DNA from: Pseudeuparius sepicola
Lineage: Eukaryota > Arthropoda > Insecta > Coleoptera > Anthribidae
Direction: 5' to 3'
NCBI GenBank assembly: GCA_963920635.1
Contig: OY987298.1
Location: 130,519,735-130,583,734, forward strand
DNA: 64,000 nt
Below, piece by piece: positions 32,374 through 41,277 of the stretch. The position numbers were made by a program, and so were the translations under genes. The stretch's first letter is position 1; each line of letters begins with the position of its first letter. The notes under the pieces are model-generated. The model had not been told where the DNA came from, made no database searches, and worked only from the letters and a program-made list of their open reading frames with translations.

Positions 32374-33416
32374 ATACCGTTGACAATAGCAATCTATATT
32401 ATATTAAAGATAATACCGATAAGTACAAAATTTTAATTGACACAGGAGCTGGTATTTCAATTTTCAAACCAGAGACGGTTCAGCAATTTTTAAATCGATG
32501 TCCAGAAAATTTTCAAATTAAAGGTATTTCTGGCCAATCAATTCCTATTACTGAAGCGGTATTTGTTTCTTTTAAGGGTCCTCTTTCTCCCCATAAAGTT
32601 TATATTTGCGATCTAGATATAGGATTCGACGGAATTTTAGGCGCTGACTTTCTAGAAAGGTACGGTGCAATAGTAGATTTTAGGAATAAACAATTAATTA
32701 CGTACTATAAGGTACACGAATTACTTAAAGACGGAGATGAATTAAACGAGTTAACGAATAATAATGATAATAATAATCGAGTCGTTTATAAAAGACAAGT
32801 TAATGTCGACGAAAGATACGATAGCCTTCATATAAACGCTTATGAACGAAATAATAATAATAATAACGATTACACGGAAAATATAAATAATTTTGAAAGC
32901 GAAAATACGAGTTATAATATAAATCAGGTTACGATAGAACCGCGTTGCGAAAAAATATGCAAGTTTCATACGAATAAATATACGAATAAAGAAATGATTT
33001 TATGCGCACAACGAGTAGAAAAGGTATACGTGCCAAATGCTATAGTAAAAATAAACGAAGACGGTAATTTTTATACGACGATATTAAACGCTAATGCCAT
33101 AACAAAGGATATTTGTTTCGAAGAATTTGAATTTGAGCCTTACATTAAAGAAACGAACGCTAGTACTAATATTATTTGTAATTTTAATAAAACGAAAAGC
33201 AGAGTAGAAGAAATAAAAGAATCATTAAGGCTAGAACATTTAAACGAAGAAGAAAAAGAATTAATTACTAATTTATGCTTGAATTTTGAAGATATATTTT
33301 ACTTTGACGGAGATTTTTTAAGTTTTACTAATGAAATAAAACATACTATCGATACAGGCGACGCTAAGCCAATTTTTACTAAATCCTATCGATATCCACA
33401 AGTTCACAAGGAATAA
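32289..33416 (+). pseudogene. pol: Pol, N-terminal part: protease and pre-RT region, ending at a stop
   Basis: The -1 frame after the slippery site has no ATG near its start and would be made as a Gag-Pol fusion. It encodes a retroviral-type aspartic protease with the catalytic motif DTGAG (Asp codon at 32439) and a later ILGADF motif that closes the fold. An Asn-rich linker and the region preceding reverse transcriptase follow (IDTGDAKPIFTKSYRYP near the end). It stops at TAA 33414-33416. The next codon continues in the same frame directly into reverse transcriptase, so the stop is a point lesion, readthrough site or sequence error rather than a gene boundary. Confidence 0.85.
33414..33416 (+). 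other. In-frame stop codon splitting pol
   Basis: TAA interrupts a frame otherwise open from at least 32286 to 36746. The flanking sequence reads smoothly from the pre-RT region into the first RT motif, so a single substitution explains it. It is the only coding lesion I see in an element whose LTRs look identical. Confidence 0.9.
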
Positions 33417-36400
33417 GTAAAAACACAAATTAATAAAATGCTTTCTCAAGGAATAATTAGACCTTCTGTTTCACCATGGTCGTCCCCAGTATGGGTCGTT
33501 CCAAAAAAATTAGACGCTTCAGGCAAACAAAAATGGAGAATCGTAATTGATTATAGGAAATTAAATGAATTAACAGTTAATGACAGGTATCCACTGCCTA
33601 ATATTTCAGATATATTAGATCAGTTGGGTAATTGCCATTATTTTACTACTTTAGATTTGGCTTCTGGTTTTCAACAAATTGAAATGAATCCAGAAGACAT
33701 TTCGAAAACTGCTTTTTCCGTTGAAAATGGACATTTCGAATATTTACGTATGCCCTTTGGCCTTCGTAATGCGCCCTCAACCTTTCAGAGGGTTATGGAT
33801 AATATACTAATGGGGATACAAAACGAAAAGTGCTTAGTTTACATGGACGACATTATTATTTATTCTTCCACAATTAATGAACATATCTCTCGTATTACTG
33901 AAGTTTTTCAAAGATTAAGAAATTCAAATCTAAAAATACAGCCAGATAAGTGTGAATTCTTACGAAAAGAAGTAATTTATTTAGGACATGTTATTACACC
34001 TGAAGGGGTCAAACCAAATCCACAAAAAGTACAAGCTGTTATCGATTTTCCTCAACCTGCCAATACTAAACAAATTAAACAATTTTTGGGTCTTACTGGT
34101 TACTACAGGAAGTTTATTCCAAACTTCGCAAAAATGACAAAGCCTTTAACTCGACTTTTAAGAAAAGACGTACCATTTATTTTTGATAAAGATTGTCGTG
34201 AATCTTTCGAACAACTTAAAAATGCATTAATAACTTCACCAATTCTAATATATCCTAATTTTGAAAAGGAATTTGTTTTAACTACAGATGCAAGCGCTTT
34301 TGCTGTAGGCGCGGTACTTTCGCAAGGACCTGTTGGAAATGATCTTCCCATAGCATACTTTTCAAGAACCTTAAGTCCAGCAGAAATGAAATATAGCGTT
34401 ATAGAGAAAGAACTATTGGCAATAATTGCTGCCGTAAAAAACTATAGACCTTATCTTTTCGGACGAAAATTCTTATTGGTTACAGATCATAGACCTTTAA
34501 CCTGGCTTTTCTCAATAAAAGATCCCGGTAGTCGTTTAGCACGTTGGCGACTTAAATTAGAAGAATATAATTATCAAATAATTTATAAACCTGGAAAAAT
34601 TAATCGAAATGCCGACGCTTTATCTCGAATCAAAATCAATCATATAAAAGAAGCTGTTTCCTTTCATACTTCCCTAGACGAACCATCTACTTCCCATGAT
34701 AATCCTCAAGACATTGACCCGCCTATTGACAATAATGAGACTGACGAAATTGCTATAATCTGTAATGAATTTGACAGATTTTTTGATCTATACAAGACGA
34801 CTTCAATGATCGACTATTCTAAAATCCAATATACAAATAATCAACTTTTAGACAAAACACACAAGGACATTGTACTAATTTTTCAACAAGACAAATTAAC
34901 AGACCTTCACGAAAAAGTTATTGATGATTTACTTGAGCTAAATCCTGATTTTAACTATAATAAAGCAAATGTTCTTTCCAGTCAAACCGTAGCTAAAAGA
35001 AAATATTATATAATTCCTGTTCCTTTTAATTTTGAAACCGCAATACAAGTACTCTTCATATCTCTTTATTACAGTAAACATATATTCGAAGAAAATAAAA
35101 CTTATTACATTGAAAACAATCCAGATTTTCCAATTTTAGAAATGTTTAATTTTTTGTTCTCAGATAAAAATTTCCAACTAACAATTTGTCAGAACATTGT
35201 GACTATACCAGACGAAGACCAAATACCTATAATAATAGATCAATTTCATTCAGGCAAGACAAACTTACATCGAGGAATAAACGAAACAATTAGACGTATT
35301 AAACAAAAATATAATTGGACAGGACTAACTAAAGACGTTGAAACCTTTATTCGACAGTGCGAAATCTGCCAAAAGACAAAAATTTGTAGACAAAACTTGG
35401 ACAGTCCCTTAGTTATTACCGAAACTCCTAAAACTCCTTTCGAAAGAATAAATATCGACATCCTAGAAATCCCAGTAAAAAATAATATCCTTACCATAAG
35501 AGACGAACTAACAAAATTTACCCAAGCTTATGCACTTCCTAATAAAACAGCGAGATCTGTAGTAGACGCTCTTTTACTCTATTTTCAACATTTTGGAACT
35601 CCTTTAAGAATCCATTGCGATGTAGGTAAAGAATTTAATAATCAATTAATGAAAGATCTTTGTAAATTATACAATATAAAATTAACTTTCTCTAGTGTTA
35701 GTCATCCGCAATCAAATGGCTCCTTAGAAAGATTTCATGCCACCTTAACTGAAATGATACGCGCATGTAGTACAGAAAATCCTAACGAACACCCATTTCA
35801 AATGCTCCCTTACGCTTGTATAGCATATAACAATTCTATAAATAAAACACACGGCTTTACTCCTTACGAATTGCTATTCGGTCACACCTCGTCTCGACCT
35901 CCAGAAGTTTTGTATAATCAGCAAGAATTAATCTCTAAGTACGTTCGCGATTTAAACAATAAAATAAAGCATTATTATGAAGTGGCAAGAAAGCGTACGG
36001 ATATGCGCAAACAAAAGGCGAAACAGCGATTTGATACACACGTTTCGGAGCAGCGACAATTTCGCGTAGGAGAAAAGGTTTATGTCAAGGAGTCCCAAAT
36101 AAAAAATAAACTAGCTAACAAATTTAATGGACCCTATAAAATTAAAGAAATTTATACGAATTCAGCTTTGCTACATAACCCAATTACTAACCAAACTACA
36201 AAAATGAATTTTGATATGCTAAAGAAATGTCACGAATTACAGGAAGAAGAACTAACGGTTAAAGAATTCTTTTATACTCTAGATCGAAAAATCCCTATTG
36301 AAAATAATAACGTTTCCATTGAACTGGGCAACTTATTTGATGCCCCTGAAAATATTTCATTAGCTCACTGTGTATCTAAAGATTTAGAAATGAATGCAGG

Positions 36401-36749
36401 AATTGCAAAAGAATTTAAGAATAAATTTGGACACGTAGATGAACTAAAAAATCAAAATAAGTCAATTGGTGAAATAGCAGTACTTCAACTTCCGACAAGA
36501 AATATTTATTATTTAATAACTAAAGAATTTTTCTATTATAAACCAACTTATGCTAATTTATTTAATTGCTTGAAGGAATTACGAACAAATTGTCTCGAGA
36601 GCACTGATGAAAAAGATAAAATTATAGCTATACCCAAGTTAGCTTGTGGATTAGACAAATTAGATTGGGACACAGTTCTCCCTATGATCAAATATATTTT
36701 CAAAAATACTGATATTAAAATAATTTGTTATATCGAACCAAGTTCCTAA
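33417..36749 (+). CDS. pol: Pol: reverse transcriptase, RNase H, integrase and macrodomain
   Basis: Residues are counted from Met at 33438 (1,103 in all); the natural protein would be continuous with the protease. Reverse transcriptase: VIDYRKLN near 37-46 and the catalytic YMDD at 135-138. RNase H: TTDAS (D284) and TDHRPLTW (D350). A linker of about 200 residues follows. Integrase zinc domain: H604, H611, C641, C644. Catalytic triad D674, D728 and E764, the last two separated by exactly 35 residues; GPY motif at 898-900. A macrodomain then occupies about 958-1099 (separate entry). All polymerase, nuclease and integrase key residues are present. The end overlaps the env reading frame by 25 bases. 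Confidence 0.95.
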   Translation, partial: VKTQINKMLSQGIIRPSVSPWSSPVWVVPKKLDASGKQKWRIVIDYRKLNELTVNDRYPLPNISDILDQLGNCHYFTTLDLASGFQQIEMNPEDISKTAFSVENGHFEYLRMPFGLRNAPSTFQRVMDNILMGIQNEKCLVYMDDIIIYSSTINEHISRITEVFQRLRNSNLKIQPDKCEFLRKEVIYLGHVITPEGVKPNPQKVQAVIDFPQPANTKQIKQFLGLTGYYRKFIPNFAKMTKPLTRLLRKDVPFIFDKDCRESFEQLKNALITSPILIYPNFEKEFVLTTDASAFAVGAVLSQGPVGNDLPIAYFSRTLSPAEMKYSVIEKELLAIIAAVKNYRPYLFGRKFLLVTDHRPLTWLFSIKDPGSRLARWRLKLEEYNYQIIYKPGKINRNADALSRIKINHIKEAVSFHTSLDEPSTSHDNPQDIDPPIDNNETDEIAIICNEFDRFFDLYKTTSMIDYSKIQYTNNQLLDKTHKDIVLIFQQDKLTDLHEKVIDDLLELNPDFNYNKANVLSSQTVAKRKYYIIPVPFNFETAIQVLFISLYYSKHIFEENKTYYIENNPDFPILEMFNFLFSDKNFQLTICQNIVTIPDEDQIPIIIDQFHSGKTNLHRGINETIRRIKQKYNWTGLTKDVETFIRQCEICQKTKICRQNLDSPLVITETPKTPFERINIDILEIPVKNNILTIRDELTKFTQAYALPNKTARSVVDALLLYFQHFGTPLRIHCDVGKEFNNQLMKDLCKLYNIKLTFSSVSHPQSNGSLERFHATLTEMIRACSTENPNEHPFQMLPYACIAYNNSINKTHGFTPYELLFGHTSSRPPEVLYNQQELISKYVRDLNNKIKHYYEVARKRTDMRKQKAKQRFDTHVSEQRQFRVGEKVYVKESQIKNKLANKFNGPYKIKEIYTNSALLHNPITNQTTKMNFDMLKKCHELQEEELTVKEFFYTLDRKIPIENNNVSIELGNLFDAPENISLAHCVSKDLEMNAGIAKEFKNKFGHVDELKNQNKSIGEIAVLQLPTRNIYYLITKEFFYYKPTYANLFNCLKELRTNCLESTDEKDKIIAIPKLACGLDKLDWDTVLPMIKYIFKNTDIKIICYIEPSS
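36309..36746 (+). CDS. TARG1/OARD1-like macrodomain at the C terminus of pol
   Basis: Pol residues 958-1103, in frame after the integrase. It follows the TARG1 (OARD1, C6orf130) pattern closely: GNLFDAPENISLAHCVSKD, MNAGIAKEFKNKFG, the IGEIAVLQL strand, IYYLITK, KPTYANLFNCLKELR, IPKLACGLDKLDW and TDIKIICYI. TARG1 removes ADP-ribose from Glu/Asp of proteins, and from DNA, using a Lys (human K84) and an Asp (human D125). The matching residues here are K1029 and D1073, both kept. The GD of the first loop is GN. Activity is therefore plausible. A role against host PARP-type defence, or in acting on ADP-ribosylated chromatin at integration, is inference. The frame shows no decay. Confidence 0.85.
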
Positions 36750-38641
36750 TTCTGAAACTTCGTTACAGATTTTCTTTGTTCGCTACCGCTATGGCACAAT
36801 ATACACTGCGACCAATTAATAACACCATAGGCGTGTTCTATCAAGAGCAATCCGGACTCAAAATTTCTAATGACAAGTGGAGTTTATTGGTATATAAAGA
36901 CATTTCATCTCTAAAAACAACATTCGAAAATAATAATAAAATTTTAGAAAATATGCAATTTATAATTCAACCAAAAGACGTACGAATGGCCGCCTTTCTA
37001 AGCGAAGTTAAGTCACATCTCACTTTACTAAATCAACTTTCCGAAAACATTGCGCTCAAATTTGAAGAATTAGCTATTGATGTAAGAAGATATAAAAGAG
37101 GTTTAATTAATGGTTTAGGGTCAGTTTGGAAATTTATTACCGGAAATTTAGACGCTTCAGACGGACAGTATTATAACGATTGTATCGACAAAATTAACAG
37201 AGACGAACACGAATTAGAAAAATTAATGAAAAAACAAATTTTAGTAACTACTTCAGTTATCAAAAACTTTAACGACTCTATCAACAAATTACAAATTGAT
37301 GAAATTACTTTTAATAATGACATAAAACAAATCGAAAATTACATTTATAACATTTCTGATAATTTTAATTATTACACTGCAAAATTACAAGTTTTAGAGA
37401 TGGCCGAAAGACTCCTAGAATCCTATACCTTTATCGAAAGCAATTTAAATGACATTCTAAACTCTATTACTTTTGCAAAGTTACATATCATTCACACGTC
37501 AGTTATAACTCCTGAAGACCTGGTTCATCATTTGCAAATAATCGCTCAAACTTTAAACAAAAATAATTTGCCCTTAACTCCTCAACTTCTAAATGTTGCA
37601 ACTTATCTTGATTTTATAGAACTAAAGGTTTTTCAAACAGAAAATAGACTTGTTTTTATATTAGACATTCCTTTAGTAGAACCTCAATGGTATACTCTTT
37701 ATAGAATTTATCCTATTCCAATTTTCGACAATAAAACTGGATTTTATCACATGGTATCCACTGATACTAAATTTGTAGCAAAAAGCGATGACCCAACTCT
37801 CTATGTAATTCTCTATGATATAAAAAACTGTAAAGAACTAGCATTTGATTTAATAATGTGCAAAGATTTATATCCTACTCCTATTGACTCACATTCAAGA
37901 TGTGAAGCTCAATTATTAGAGGTAAAAACCCATTTACCTAATACTTGTGACATAGTCACAATTTCAATTGAAAGTTACAATGTACAATTGATTCAAGAGA
38001 ATCAATGGTTAATAATTTTAAGTGAAATATTTCCTATAACTATTAAGTGCAAAAATCAAAATCCTTTGACTATAATGCTAGACAAAACTTCAATTTTAAC
38101 GTTAAAATCTGAATGCATTGCTTATATTGGAAGTACTAAAATTCAAACGAAAAATTTAAATAAATCTAATCAAACCTATAAATTTCACCCAATTAATATA
38201 CCATTTGAATGTTGCAAAGAAACTCCAAATAAACTAAAATATCCTGACTTAAAACCTTTACAACTAAATAAATTTAATTATGACGATTTAAATGTCGCAA
38301 AGCATAAATTAGACGAATATGCAAAGGATCTTGATAATATTATTAACGAACCAACTGTAAATAAGTATACGCCAATATTGACATATCTATCCATTGCTTT
38401 AATCATACTTTTAATTATTGTGTACTTTTATTTTAAATGTAAAAAGTCTAGGAACATTAAAATAGGCATTATTACTACTAATAACGGAGACGATCCTCCA
38501 CAACCTCCTAGAACACGAAATCGCGTTTTTCAAAATTTAAGAAAATTTGTTACTGTCAAAAGAAGACCTTCGTATAGATTGGACGAACCTCGCGAAGAAG
38601 AAGAAATTGAACTAAATTCTAATACTAAAACATATGCCTAA
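36725..38641 (+). CDS. env: Env-like fusion glycoprotein of the baculovirus F / errantivirus type
   Basis: 638 codons from the first in-frame ATG; the mature N terminus is likely near residue 24, after a signal-peptide-like stretch (FSLFATAMA). A furin-type site RRYKR at residues 121-125 is followed by a Gly-rich hydrophobic segment (GLINGLGSVWKFITG), placed as the fusion peptide is in insect Env/F proteins. Long helical repeats come next (about 140-230), then a Cys-bearing ectodomain. A transmembrane helix lies near 550-572 (LSIALIILLIIVYFYF), with a 65-residue basic and acidic cytoplasmic tail. Translation probably uses a spliced message with the acceptor at 36768/36769. The frame is intact. 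Membrane fusion is inferred from family resemblance. Confidence 0.85.
   Translation: MLYRTKFLILKLRYRFSLFATAMAQYTLRPINNTIGVFYQEQSGLKISNDKWSLLVYKDISSLKTTFENNNKILENMQFIIQPKDVRMAAFLSEVKSHLTLLNQLSENIALKFEELAIDVRRYKRGLINGLGSVWKFITGNLDASDGQYYNDCIDKINRDEHELEKLMKKQILVTTSVIKNFNDSINKLQIDEITFNNDIKQIENYIYNISDNFNYYTAKLQVLEMAERLLESYTFIESNLNDILNSITFAKLHIIHTSVITPEDLVHHLQIIAQTLNKNNLPLTPQLLNVATYLDFIELKVFQTENRLVFILDIPLVEPQWYTLYRIYPIPIFDNKTGFYHMVSTDTKFVAKSDDPTLYVILYDIKNCKELAFDLIMCKDLYPTPIDSHSRCEAQLLEVKTHLPNTCDIVTISIESYNVQLIQENQWLIILSEIFPITIKCKNQNPLTIMLDKTSILTLKSECIAYIGSTKIQTKNLNKSNQTYKFHPINIPFECCKETPNKLKYPDLKPLQLNKFNYDDLNVAKHKLDEYAKDLDNIINEPTVNKYTPILTYLSIALIILLIIVYFYFKCKKSRNIKIGIITTNNGDDPPQPPRTRNRVFQNLRKFVTVKRRPSYRLDEPREEEEIELNSNTKTYA
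36759..36768 (+). other. Candidate env splice acceptor
   Basis: TTCGTTACAG immediately downstream of the pol stop. Joining at 36768/36769 keeps the env frame when paired with the donor at 31068/31069. The upstream tract is only moderately pyrimidine-rich. Confidence 0.55.
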
Positions 38642-38678
38642 TTTAATGTCAAAATTTGTTAACACAAATTTTTAATAT

Positions 38679-38689
38679 AAGGGGGAAGG
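38679..38689 (+). other. Polypurine tract
   Basis: AAGGGGGAAGG directly abuts the 3' LTR at 38690 and would prime plus-strand synthesis. Confidence 0.9.
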
Positions 38690-39102
38690 TGTTATATCCG
38701 ACCTCAAGCATCACCTTGATCATAACCTTGTTTTTACCCTTGATTCTGTTTACTGTTGGATATTATGTTCTCATTCTCTATTGTTCAAGATGCTTACTAC
38801 ACAGATATCATTTTCCATTGTATATTGTTCTAGAATGATTACTAGAACATATCATATTCCTTTTGAGTATTGTTAAAACTTGCTTACTGCAAGAATTGCA
38901 GAATTTGATCTTCCCTTTGTCTTTATATTCTTTTCCCATGAGAACCACAACACCTCAGCAGAACAGATCTGTATAAATAGGACCTAGTAAAGTAAGAGTG
39001 TGAATTCTAGTCTTGTCTGTAGTCTAAGCCGAAACTCTGTAACTCGCGTTATTCAAATAAAAGTTTTTTAAAAAAGTCTTCGTCTTCACGTCGCCCGTAA
39101 CA
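38690..39102 (+). repeat. 3' LTR
   Basis: 413 bp, same sequence as 30424-30836 by reading. The target duplication TACA follows at 39103-39106. AATAAA in the same position as in the 5' LTR would serve polyadenylation. Confidence 0.95.
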
Positions 39103-39700
39103 TACATACTAATGTAAATCATCTCACTATGTACGTTTATAGTAATGTTGTTTTTACCTAAGATTTTTACATTTTCAAAAACGAAATTATGATGTTCGGG
39201 AAAGTGATGCTGAGTTAGGGCAGTCTTTTCTGTTATGTTTTTTTTTTAATTCTCGGCAATCGTACTTGTGTTGATATACACGTTGTTTAAGATATTGTTT
39301 AGTGATTCCGATGTAACACTGGTAAAAATCTTTACAATTGGTCCGATCAAATATGACGGTTGAATAAACTACATTTGACTTTAAGATGAGTGGTGTTTTG
39401 TCTTTTAGAGTTGTCGGACAGAATATAATATGTAAATTTGAAGTAAATGGGTTTATTTTTAGTAGTATCTTCCTTATTGACACATTTTGTTTGCTCGTTT
39501 TGATATATTCTGTTGATTAGGTTTGTAGGATACCTAGTTATTCAATTTCAGAGCAGATTTTATATAAAGAATAATTGCGAACTGCTAAAAGCTGTCGATC
39601 TATATGTATTAAATTTGTGATGCCTATTTTTTTGGACTTCTGAATGGTTTGACAAATAATGCAACACTTTCCCCGAATTCGTATAGGTCTATTATATCAG
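39103..39700 (-). mobile_element. Penelope-like element coding relic (right part)
   Basis: The minus strand carries the end of a Penelope-like polyprotein, including the GIY-YIG endonuclease region (39187-39483). The frameshifted continuation (SQHHFPEHHNFVFENVKIL) runs up to the Gypsy insertion at 39102. The relic therefore predates both LTR insertions. Confidence 0.6.
39187..39483 (-). pseudogene. GIY-YIG endonuclease domain of a Penelope-like element
   Basis: The frame contains LILKSNVVYSTVIF followed by FYQCYIGITKQYLKQRVYQH and KHNRK, matching the linker and GIY-YIG core of Penelope-like retroelements (normally VVYxIxC ... YIGxTxxxLxxRxxxH). In these elements the domain nicks target DNA. 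The first Tyr motif is altered (VYS) and the Cys before it is missing. A frameshift near 39200 separates this piece from the downstream HHNFVFENVKIL motif. No reverse transcriptase was recognised further upstream. Confidence 0.6.
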
Positions 39701-39998
39701 TTTGTGGACAACGCCCCATCGGAATCTCTAATTGACAGATATTTATATTTGTCTGATTTTGATCTGTTCGGACATTACAGCGTCATGTATAATTTAGCTC
39801 TGGAAAGACAACAAATAAACGTCGAAAGGTCGAAAGGTCGGCATAATCTGAACAACACATATTGTTATTTTTGTCCTTATCCTGCTAATACCCTCCATTC
39901 AATATCTCATCAATTTAAGTAAAAAATCGGGTTTCGCTGTTTCTAAAAATGCAGATATGTTGAATATTAGAAATTGTTTGTTGTCAATTTTCTAATGT
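39701..39998. mobile_element. Probable Penelope-like terminal repeat in opposite orientation
   Basis: AATAAACGTCGAAAGGTC and GGTCGGCATAATCTGAACAA around 39811-39865 match, in opposite orientation, the minus-strand text at 24960-25060. The GAAAGGTC string is duplicated in tandem. Inverted terminal copies are known for Penelope-like elements. Confidence 0.4.
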
Positions 39999-41277
39999 TT
40001 TACACAGATAGAAATACAATTCTTCATAGAAAAATATTTGTTGTTTGATCACGAATTATTTGTCAGAAATAATATTTATTTCGGTAGAAAGTATATTATT
40101 TAAATGAAGATTTATTTTTTTCAATTAAAAAATAAGAGCTTTTTGGGTGAAGTATTTGATTCTTTTGACACATTATTGTTTAGTAGAAGCATTTATTATT
40201 TTCCTGAAATAAGGTATTACTTGGTGCAAACAAGAATAATTTTTATTTATAGTATTAGCTTTCGTTGTTTGGGTCAACCACATTGTTATTTGGTTTAAAT
40301 GTGACCAAAGATCATAATATTCGATTATGATTATTATGATCTTTGATGTGACCTTATTTGAGTTAAATAATACTACCTATCATTTTTATTGCTGTCTCGC
40401 TCCAGAGAATGAAAGATAGAAAGAGAGAGAAAATATGGGAGAACGAGAACGCACTCTAGTGTCGGCGTTCAGAGCTATTCCGTGTCCGTGTAAGTAGGTA
40501 CGCGTCTGCAGCCTTCCTAGAGGTTTTGTGCGAGCAGTTTTATTATTATTTATAGCCGCCGATTAGCCGTCTGTAGTGTGGTGTATTATGTGTATTGCGT
40601 GTTTTCAGATTCTTCTGTAAGTAGGATACGCATAAACAATAATGGATACAAATCTCAAAGAACTACTTGAAATGTATCAAATAGGCCACCTGTATGAGGC
40701 GCTTTCCTTGGTGAGTTTTGTATAGTTTTTTTATACCAAATATTGTTTTTTAATTGTATTTAAATAAATATTTTTATAGCATTACAAATTATCGTGTTTT
40801 TCTAATCCAATTTCCGTTCCATTCGACAGAACATCTTTATGAATTGAACAAACTTATTGTTTTTTATTCGAATCGACAAAAAACGTTTGTGAATAATGAT
40901 AAACACAAAGGTTGCTTTACTTTAAATAAATAATATTTTATTTCAGTGAATACCCTGAATGGGTAATTCAACCCATCACAGTTGTTTGACGCAACTGTCT
41001 TAATTTTTTAAATAGAATAAATGTTTTTAAACATCATAGATTTGTTCCTTCGAAATATATCATTTATTTAATTCAAATCGTTAGTATTTTCTTGGGAATA
41101 AAAATTAATTTCTTCCAAATAATATTTAAATTGTCTCAAATTAAATGTTGCTTTTAAATTGAAACAAACCAAGTGTTTTATTCAAAGTTAATCTAGGGTT
41201 CGCCATATACAAGAATCAAATTTGTTTGAGTTAAATAAATTTTATTTGATTCAAGTATCTCTTCCTATCTGTGTACC
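39999..41277. mobile_element. Possible TIR element containing an exon-like segment
   Basis: TACACAGATAGAAAT near 39999 is mirrored by CTTCCTATCTGTGTA ending at about 41277. Near-repeats of AATAATATTTATTTCGGT (40063 and 40932) and TTTGAGTTAAATAA (40357 and 41224) lie subterminally. A hairpin (GTGACCAAAGATCATAATA / TATTATGATCTTTGATGTGAC) occupies about 40303-40358. The boundaries are tentative. Confidence 0.35.
40642..40710 (+). CDS. Candidate first coding exon (23 codons)
   Basis: ATG in good context (AATAATGG) opens a 69-base exon encoding MDTNLKELLEMYQIGHLYEA plus LSL, ending in phase at a consensus donor (TTG/GTGAGT, donor at 40711). The upstream 200 bases are G+C-richer and resemble a 5' UTR with its own donor-like GTAAGT sites (about 40491 and 40619). 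The helix-like peptide suits the start of an amphipathic or SAM-like domain, but no family can be named. It may be the first exon of a transposon gene inside 39999-41277 or of a host gene running to the right. No downstream exon was identified. Confidence 0.3.

Larger units (their letters stand above)
30424..39102 (+). mobile_element. Near-intact env-bearing Gypsy element with macrodomain in pol
   Basis: 8,679 bp from LTR to LTR. Both LTRs are 413 bp, TG...CA-bounded and apparently identical. The 4-bp duplication TACA flanks the insertion (30420-30423 and 39103-39106). In order come a tRNA-Leu primer site, a leader with a 51-bp direct repeat and a short env leader exon, gag (31177-32373), pol in the -1 frame (from the slippery site at 32286 to 36749), an env-like gene (36725-38641) and a polypurine tract. 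The order and env type fit insect errantivirus-like Gypsy elements. The unusual parts are a TARG1-like macrodomain at the end of pol and a single in-frame stop at 33414-33416. Confidence 0.95.

Noticed and set aside
36725..36768. Using the ATG at 36725 as the real env start
   Set aside because: It overlaps the end of pol and gives a basic extension before the hydrophobic signal; the splice acceptor at 36768/36769 gives a better N terminus. The coordinate is kept only because the frame is open there.
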